Source: Paludibacteraceae bacterium (GTDB lineage Bacteria > Bacteroidota > Bacteroidia > Bacteroidales > Paludibacteraceae). From it: DNA of 64,000 nt. The notes under the pieces are model-generated. The model did no database searches and was not told the origin of the DNA. It was given only the letters and a program-made list of their open reading frames with translations. The stretch spans positions 62,001-126,000 of the forward strand of contig JAKSNK010000001.1 in assembly GCA_024399835.1 (NCBI GenBank). Reading direction: 5' to 3'. This document shows, in pieces, positions 58,967 to 64,000 of this stretch; positions within the stretch are counted from its first letter, which is position 1; each line of letters opens with the position of its first letter. The position numbers and the translations under genes are program-made.

Positions 58967-59956
58967 TTACTTTATAGATTTCAAATAGCGGTCTGCCTCA
59001 ATGGCGGCTTTACAGCCCGAACCGGCAGCCACAATGGCTTGACGGTAATGGGGATCGGCACAGTCGCCTGCAGCAAAGATGCCGGGAGCCGGTGAATCGG
59101 TAAACCGGTGAATCGGTGAATCGGATGCCATAAAACATTGTTGAGAGTCGCCCTGAGTGATGATATATCCTTCTTCATCCAACGCAAGGTAGTCCTTAAA
59201 CAATGCCGTATTGGGTGTATGACCGATTGCCAGGAAGAATCCGTTAATAGCAATATGCCGGATTTCCTCTTCAGGCGTACCTTTCTTATAAACAAGGTCT
59301 GCACCTTCCACTTTATTTTCGCCCGTGAGTTGCAATGTGTTATGTTCAAACAGCACTTCTATCTTGGGATTATTCAACACTCTGTCCTGCATAATCCGTG
59401 AGGCACGAAGGAACGGTTTGCGCACAATCAGATACACTTTTTCGCATAGTCCGGCGAGGTACTCCGCCTCTCCGCATGCCGTATCCCCGCCACCTACAAC
59501 GGCTACGGTCTTTTTGCGGTAGAAAAAGCCGTCACATGTAGCACAGGCACTTACACCACGACCGCGATAAGTCTGCTCGGACGGAATGCCCAAGAACTTG
59601 GCACTCGCCCCTGTAGCAATAATGACCGTATCTGCTTCGATGGCGGAACCGTCTTCGAGGGTTAACCGGTGAACCGCCGGTTTGGAACCGGAGCAGTTAA
59701 AATCCACTTTGGTAACGATACTGGAGATGAACTGTGTGCCAAAGCGTTCTGCCTGACGACGAAGGTCGTCCATCATCTGAAACGGCTCTACCCCGTCGGG
59801 ATAGCCGGGGAAATTTTCGACTTCGGTCGTAATCATCAGTTGTCCGCCCAACTGGGGACCTTCCACCAAGACGGGAGCAAGATTAGCACGCGCTGCATAA
59901 ATAGCAGCAGTATAACCGGCAGGACCACTGCCGATGATAAGACATTTCGTATTCAT
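58967..59956 (-). CDS. trxB: Thioredoxin-disulfide reductase
   Basis: 329 residues, cytoplasmic FAD enzyme that reduces thioredoxin with NADPH. FAD site GSGPAGYTAAIYAARA, redox centre CATCDGFFYR (about residue 137), NADPH site VVGGGDTACGEAEYL, second FAD block GIFAAGDCAD. An octamer array encodes SDSPIHRFTDSPA (about 277-289), in frame, right before GIFAAGDC. A smaller repeat-like insertion (SKPAVHRLT, about 90) may be another. The start overlaps the lolA stop (ATGA). Confidence 0.95.
   Translation of the reverse strand: MNTKCLIIGSGPAGYTAAIYAARANLAPVLVEGPQLGGQLMITTEVENFPGYPDGVEPFQMMDDLRRQAERFGTQFISSIVTKVDFNCSGSKPAVHRLTLEDGSAIEADTVIIATGASAKFLGIPSEQTYRGRGVSACATCDGFFYRKKTVAVVGGGDTACGEAEYLAGLCEKVYLIVRKPFLRASRIMQDRVLNNPKIEVLFEHNTLQLTGENKVEGADLVYKKGTPEEEIRHIAINGFFLAIGHTPNTALFKDYLALDEEGYIITQGDSQQCFMASDSPIHRFTDSPAPGIFAAGDCADPHYRQAIVAAGSGCKAAIEADRYLKSIK
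59091..59124. repeat. In-frame octamer array inside trxB
   Basis: GGTGAATC, GGTAAACC, GGTGAATC, GGTGAATC, then GG. A related shorter stretch GGTTAACC, GGTGAACC lies at 59660-59675 in the same gene. Confidence 0.85.
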
Positions 59957-60501
59957 CGGATATCATTGATATAAGCACCATCTTTCTTCACGACAAACGA
60001 CGGTGCAGTTGAAACATATTGCGGATTCTTCAGCCGCAGCGAAACGGTATATTGCGGTTCTTGTACCTCTACAAAGATAGGCAAACCGTTCTTAATCTTG
60101 AGCACCACTTTCATCATCTCTTGCGGCGTACCTTTAGGCACCAGTGTGACCGTTGTGACCAAGCCGTCCTTACTCACCGTCTCACGCGCCGTACTCACTT
60201 GGGCTATCGATTGTGCAAAGAGCAACGGGTTAGACATTACCAAATCCTCCTGGATAGGATGAGAGAGAGTCAATTCGTTGGCATCAGGGTCGTACATATA
60301 CATGGTCGAACCGTCGTATGCCACTTCGTAGCCCCGTGCCGAACCGATAAATTTCTGTCCCTGCATGGTTACTTTACCGGGAGAGGTTAATGCCACTTGT
60401 CCCTTTTCTTGCATAGTGAGGGATATATCCGATTGAAGCGTCTTGGTTGCCAAATTCGACAACAATGTCGATAAGGCGGTTAATAAAACTAAAAATGACA
60501 T
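59953..60501 (-). CDS. lolA: LolA-like outer-membrane lipoprotein carrier
   Basis: 182 residues. LolA shuttles lipoproteins through the periplasm to the outer membrane. An N-terminal hydrophobic segment (MSFLVLLTALSTLLSNLA) acts as signal, followed by the half-barrel strands: GQVALTSPGKVTMQGQKF, YEVAYDGSTMYMYDPDANEL, VTLVPKGTPQEMMKVVLKI and LPIFVEVQEPQY. The place between ftsK and trxB is the usual one in Bacteroidales and supports the call more than sequence alone. It matters here because the glycan locus makes many lipoproteins. Confidence 0.82.
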   Translation of the reverse strand: MSFLVLLTALSTLLSNLATKTLQSDISLTMQEKGQVALTSPGKVTMQGQKFIGSARGYEVAYDGSTMYMYDPDANELTLSHPIQEDLVMSNPLLFAQSIAQVSTARETVSKDGLVTTVTLVPKGTPQEMMKVVLKIKNGLPIFVEVQEPQYTVSLRLKNPQYVSTAPSFVVKKDGAYINDIR

Positions 60502-60529
60502 GACTAACAGTTAATTTTAACGGTGAATA

Positions 60530-63073
60530 TCAATTACACCCGTATTGCTGCAATAATTGTTCCAAACTTTCCAAATCCTGAATCAGCACATCTCTTCCCT
60601 TAGGTCCTTTATTCGGTCCGACGATACCTACTGCCTCCAGTTGGTCAGAGAGTTTGCCGGCACGGTTATACCCTATTTCGAATGCGCGTTGCAGGCGTGA
60701 AGTCGAACCTTCCTGCTTGCTGACTACATAGCGTGCCACATCGGCAAACATCGGATCAAGGCGTTTGGTATCCACGCTACCCGGCTGAACGGTATCTTCC
60801 TGTCCTTCAGGCACATACTCCGGCAATTGGTACGGTTCCAAGAAATGTTGCTGCTGGCTGACATGCTCCACCAATGCCTCCACCTCAGGCGTATCGATAA
60901 AGGCACATTGGATACGCGTCAGGTTGCCACCGCCCGAATAAAGCATATCGCCCTTGCCTATCAACTGGTCTGCCCCCTTGGCATCCAGCACGGTACGGCT
61001 ATCCACAACGGACTGCGTACGGAAAGCGATACGCGTAGGTATATTCGCCTTGATAGTACCCGTTACAATCTTCACATCCGGACGCTGCGTAGCCAAAATC
61101 ATGTGCATACCTACGGCACGAGCTTTTTGAGCAATACGCTGAATAGGACGCTCCACCTCTTTGCCTGCCTGCATGATAAAGTCACCGTACTCGTCTATCA
61201 CAATTACCAGGTACGGCATAAACTTATGGTGCAAAATCTTGTGCGTAACCACATTCTCAACATCTTTTGTAGGATTCAGATGACGGGAATTGAACTTGTC
61301 GTTATAATCTTCCAGATTGCGGCAATTGGCATCTGCCAGAAGGGAATAACGGTCTTCCATCTCAATAACCAACGAGTTGAGCGTATTGATAACTTTTTGG
61401 CAGTCGGTAATGATGATATCCCTGTCCTCCTGATCCGGCATGGCTGCCATATAGTGACGAATCAGCGGTTTATAGATGCTGAACTCCACCATTTTGGGAT
61501 CTACCAGCACGAACTTGAGTTCAGCGGGGTGTTTCTTATAAATCAACGAAGCAATAATCGCATTCAATCCCACAGACTTACCCTGTCCCGTAGCACCGGC
61601 TACCAGCAAGTGGGGTGTTTTGGCGAGGTCAAAAGTAAAGACTTCGTTGGTAATCGTACGACCTATAGCCACCGGCAGTTTCATCTTGCTCTCCTCCTGG
61701 AATCGTTTGGAAGCAATCACAGAGTGCATAGACACCACTTGCGGCTTTTCGTTCGGCACTTCTATACCGACCGTCCCCTTACCGGGCATAGGAGCAATAA
61801 TACGGATACCTATCGCACTAAGCGACAGCATAATATCATTCTCCAACGACTGAATCTTAGAGATGCGCGTGCCGGCTTTCGGCACCACTTCGTACAGGGT
61901 GACCGTAGGTCCGACGGTCGCCTTGATGGATTCTATCTCTACATCATAATTACGCAATGTCTGCACAATACGATTGGCATTTGCCTGCTGCTCTTCGGGG
62001 TCGATGACAGGAGCCGTCTCATTGTCATACACCTTGAGCAAACTCAACGGCGGGAATTGGTAATTCTCCAAATCCTTGCGCGGATCGTATGGTCCCATAT
62101 CCTCAACCGGCTCATGGATTGCTTCTCCCTGTATGGTTTCCTTGGTCGGAGTGGTAATATCCAGCACAGGATTTTGCGGCTCGACCTCAGGTTCAGGTGT
62201 TACCTCGTTGTTTTTGGTTTCAGGTGTCTCGGGCTGGTCATTTCCAACGATTTCTATGGTAACGCCTTCGGCAGTTTTATTTTCATCCGTATTGGCTTCA
62301 GGCGTGTCCCGGTTGCCGGTTACATCCAGTTTGATGGTTATAGCACCTTGGTTATCATCAGGTTCACCCTGTACGGCAACAGATTCATCCTGCTTGCGAC
62401 GATGCAAAGAGCAAATCATACGCTGCCACATATACTGCACTTTTTCCACAAAATGTTTGTCTGCTATAATCAGGAAAATGACCAGTGTCATTACAATCAA
62501 CACCCCCATACAAAAGGCATGCATATAGTTCGTACCCAATGTAGCCACCCAGTTACCGAACGCACCGCCTAAACGGAAATACAACTCTTCTCCGACGAAC
62601 AACTGAACAAAACCGCAGGCAATAGCACCCCACAACATCAAGAATGCAGAGCAGAAGAACAGTTTCAACCCATGCACATTGACTTTAGGGTTGATTATTT
62701 TCAGTCCGTACACCGTTCCCATGACAAGGAAGAGTATGCTGAACAGACCAAAACAGCCGTCAATAATTGCTCTGGACACTACTGCCCCCGGCAAACCTAA
62801 CCAGTTATGGAAACTTGGCATTTGTGACAGGCGTTCGGTATGAATCAATTCCACCAACGAGGCATCCTCTTTACCCGTTAAGAAGAAACTAATCACCGAC
62901 ACCGATACAAGAAAAGTAACGGTCCACAATACCAATCCGCAAATCACTCGTACCCGTTCGTTATGCGACAAAGCATCCCAATAAGTCTGTATGGATTTGT
63001 GCGACGCATTTTTCTCTGACGACTTGTTCATTTTTGCCTGATCTGAATCAGTTTTTTGAGGTTTTCTCGGCAT
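60530..63073 (-). CDS. ftsK: DNA translocase FtsK
   Basis: 847 residues. FtsK pumps chromosomal DNA at the division septum. The N-terminal part (about 40-205) has four or five membrane helices. An acidic, proline-rich linker (about 240-330) leads to the alpha/beta motor with the Walker A site GATGQGKSVG (about 490), LVIVIDEYGDFIMQAGKEVE (Walker B) and MHMILATQRPDVKIVTG. The gamma winged-helix (YVVSKQEGSTSRLQRAFEIG, about 780-840) recognises orienting DNA sequences. The ATG at 63073 (MPRKPQK) is chosen; the earlier TTG at 63082 is less likely. It heads the ftsK-lolA-trxB-PepSY set. Confidence 0.96.
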   Translation of the reverse strand: MPRKPQKTDSDQAKMNKSSEKNASHKSIQTYWDALSHNERVRVICGLVLWTVTFLVSVSVISFFLTGKEDASLVELIHTERLSQMPSFHNWLGLPGAVVSRAIIDGCFGLFSILFLVMGTVYGLKIINPKVNVHGLKLFFCSAFLMLWGAIACGFVQLFVGEELYFRLGGAFGNWVATLGTNYMHAFCMGVLIVMTLVIFLIIADKHFVEKVQYMWQRMICSLHRRKQDESVAVQGEPDDNQGAITIKLDVTGNRDTPEANTDENKTAEGVTIEIVGNDQPETPETKNNEVTPEPEVEPQNPVLDITTPTKETIQGEAIHEPVEDMGPYDPRKDLENYQFPPLSLLKVYDNETAPVIDPEEQQANANRIVQTLRNYDVEIESIKATVGPTVTLYEVVPKAGTRISKIQSLENDIMLSLSAIGIRIIAPMPGKGTVGIEVPNEKPQVVSMHSVIASKRFQEESKMKLPVAIGRTITNEVFTFDLAKTPHLLVAGATGQGKSVGLNAIIASLIYKKHPAELKFVLVDPKMVEFSIYKPLIRHYMAAMPDQEDRDIIITDCQKVINTLNSLVIEMEDRYSLLADANCRNLEDYNDKFNSRHLNPTKDVENVVTHKILHHKFMPYLVIVIDEYGDFIMQAGKEVERPIQRIAQKARAVGMHMILATQRPDVKIVTGTIKANIPTRIAFRTQSVVDSRTVLDAKGADQLIGKGDMLYSGGGNLTRIQCAFIDTPEVEALVEHVSQQQHFLEPYQLPEYVPEGQEDTVQPGSVDTKRLDPMFADVARYVVSKQEGSTSRLQRAFEIGYNRAGKLSDQLEAVGIVGPNKGPKGRDVLIQDLESLEQLLQQYGCN

Positions 63074-63093
63074 ATTAATCAATATTTAGCATA

Positions 63094-63124
63094 CAAAGAT
63101 ACGAAAATCATTTGGTATAAACAA
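63094..63124 (-). promoter_or_regulatory. ftsK promoter
   Basis: On the minus strand TTG (63124-63122), 20 nt, TATCTTTG (63101-63094), 21 bp before the ATG. Confidence 0.65.
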
Positions 63125-63162
63125 GGGGATACCTTATTTTTATATAAAAAAAGACAAATTTA

Positions 63163-63194
63163 TTTGCTTTTCTCAGAAAAAATATGTAACTTTG
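63163..63194 (+). promoter_or_regulatory. rseC-rnf operon promoter
   Basis: TTTG (63163-63166), 20 nt, TAACTTTG (63187-63194), 19 bp before the ATG at 63214. Confidence 0.8.
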
Positions 63195-63213
63195 TGCGTT
63201 AATTTGTATAGAT

Positions 63214-63492
63214 ATGTCCCAATCGGAATCCAATAGTCATTTTTCGCAGGAAGAATCATGTCATTCATGTGCCTTAAAAACGGTGTGCAAGCAGACAGAA
63301 GAGGATTGCTTTACCCGTGGTCAGCGATGGAAAGCCATCACGCTGGCATATTTGGTGCCGTTGGTTCTTGTAATAGGTTTGATTGCTATCGGTTCCTTTT
63401 TTAAGAGAAGCGAATTCGAAATGGCAATAAAAGCGATTTTGGGGGTTGCGTTATATTACTTTATTCTCTGGTTAACAAAACCAAAAATATAG
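63214..63492 (+). CDS. Short RseC-like membrane protein
   Basis: 92 residues. RseC-type proteins accompany the Rnf complex and help keep SoxR reduced. Here a cysteine cluster (ESCHSCALKTVC, then DC) precedes two membrane helices (ITLAYLVPLVLVIGLIAIGS and AILGVALYYFILWL). The usual protein is about 140 residues with an N-terminal beta domain before the cysteines; that domain is missing while the promoter and ATG are clear, so it is a shortened form and not a wrong start. It lies 22 bp upstream of rnfB, the normal place in Bacteroidales. Confidence 0.75.
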   Translation: MSQSESNSHFSQEESCHSCALKTVCKQTEEDCFTRGQRWKAITLAYLVPLVLVIGLIAIGSFFKRSEFEMAIKAILGVALYYFILWLTKPKI

Positions 63493-63514
63493 ATAACATC
63501 AAACTAATAACATT

Positions 63515-64000
63515 ATGGATTTAATCATTATTTCATTGCTTGTTCTGGGCGTGACGGGATTAGTAGCAGCCATACTGCTCTTTTTCATCGCTCAGAAATT
63601 CAAAGTAGAAGAAGATCCACGCATTGACGAAGTTCAAGCCGTATTGCCCGGTGCCAACTGTGGCGGATGCGGATTTGCCGGTTGCCGTGCATTGGCAGAG
63701 GCATGCACCAAAGCTTCCTCGCTGGATGGTCTTCTTTGCCCGGTGGGAGGTGCTCCCGTCATGGAAAAAGTGGGTGCCATTCTCGGAATGGCAGCACCTG
63801 CAGGCGAACCCAAAGTAGCCGTTATCCGTTGTAACGGTACTTGTGAAGCACGACCGAAAACAAGTGAATACAACGGTACTCGCTCGTGCGCTATCATGAG
63901 TGCCATGTATGTCGGCGAAAGCGGTTGCGCGTACGGTTGCTTAGGTTGTGGCGACTGCGTAGAGGCATGCGCCTTCGGTGCTCTCAAAATGAATCCCGAA
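63515..64000 (+). CDS. rnfB: Rnf electron transport complex subunit B, N-terminal part
   Basis: RnfB carries iron-sulfur clusters of the membrane ferredoxin:NAD oxidoreductase, which couples electron flow to ion pumping. 162 residues are visible and the frame runs off the window. The N-terminal membrane helix (MDLIIISLLVLGVTGLVAA) is followed by the four-cysteine cluster NCGGCGFAGCRALAEAC (about 49-65), CPVGG, and the start of the 2[4Fe-4S] ferredoxin part (CAYGCLGCGDCVEACAFGAL). The remaining rnf genes should follow to the right. Confidence 0.95.
   Translation, partial: MDLIIISLLVLGVTGLVAAILLFFIAQKFKVEEDPRIDEVQAVLPGANCGGCGFAGCRALAEACTKASSLDGLLCPVGGAPVMEKVGAILGMAAPAGEPKVAVIRCNGTCEARPKTSEYNGTRSCAIMSAMYVGESGCAYGCLGCGDCVEACAFGALKMNPE

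Overview
The window looks like chromosomal DNA of a Bacteroidales (Bacteroidetes) bacterium. The evidence is a SusC/SusD pair, PorQ of the type IX secretion system, the ftsK-lolA-trxB and porQ-cmk-ispH gene orders, an RnfB gene, and Bacteroidetes promoters of the form TTTG-N19/20-TAnnTTTG, with no Shine-Dalgarno sites needed to explain the starts. The exact family cannot be told; an uncultured gut-type lineage is plausible.

Layout. 1-2.0 kb: the start of a succinate dehydrogenase cytochrome b gene and a secreted 5'-nucleotidase. 2.2-5.0 kb: an unusual restriction-modification-like pair (a DUF262-HNH nuclease and an EcoRI-family adenine methyltransferase), preceded by its own promoter and about 300 nt of strongly structured leader. 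5.0-10.7 kb: a housekeeping run, porQ-cmk-ubiA-radical SAM-ispH-pfkA, with overlapping start and stop codons.

10.7-55.7 kb: a large glycan-utilisation region made of several transcription units. It holds SusC, SusD and a SusE-position lipoprotein, a GH109 (alpha-N-acetylgalactosaminidase family), a GH36-like and a GH31-like hydrolase, and six DUF4874/DUF4832-type putative TIM-barrel proteins. It also has two secreted phosphatases, a giant InlB-repeat protein, an EamA permease, and a three-domain protein joining a shortened NagB domain, a PIG-L deacetylase and an N-acetylhexosamine kinase. The cytoplasmic genes fit galactosamine catabolism: AgaS-type SIS isomerase/deaminase, KbaZ/GatZ-family protein, PfkB kinase, DeoR regulator and HAD phosphatase. 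I infer a GalNAc-glycan utilisation regulon. Five of its promoters carry the palindrome ATGTT-N4-AACAT or a close variant, at 40.5 bp (four promoters) or 51.5 bp (one) from the -7 box. Two share TTTCGAAA pairs about 125 bp upstream, and TTTCGAAA also sits three times over the deoR promoter.

Eight secreted proteins of the window share a short C-terminal tag (pattern K-x-I-x-N-G-x-L-x-I ... Y-x-x-x-G). None of them is a lipoprotein, whereas their untagged relatives in the SusCD operon are lipoproteins. With PorQ present, a type IX-like sorting role is an attractive inference.

55.8-64 kb: trmO, tRNA-Phe with clear promoter and terminator, a phage-type BRO antirepressor with decayed coding remnants, a promoter-terminator pair that defines a possible small RNA, then trxB-lolA-ftsK, and the start of an Rnf operon with a shortened RseC.

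The genome is rich in short tandem repeats. A degenerate octamer GGTGAATC occurs between genes and inside ispH, trxB and the GH31 gene. There is also an 11-mer TCGACCGTCGG, a ~120-bp composite tandem repeat (19.3-19.85 kb), and a ~110-bp palindromic element in two copies 31 kb apart.
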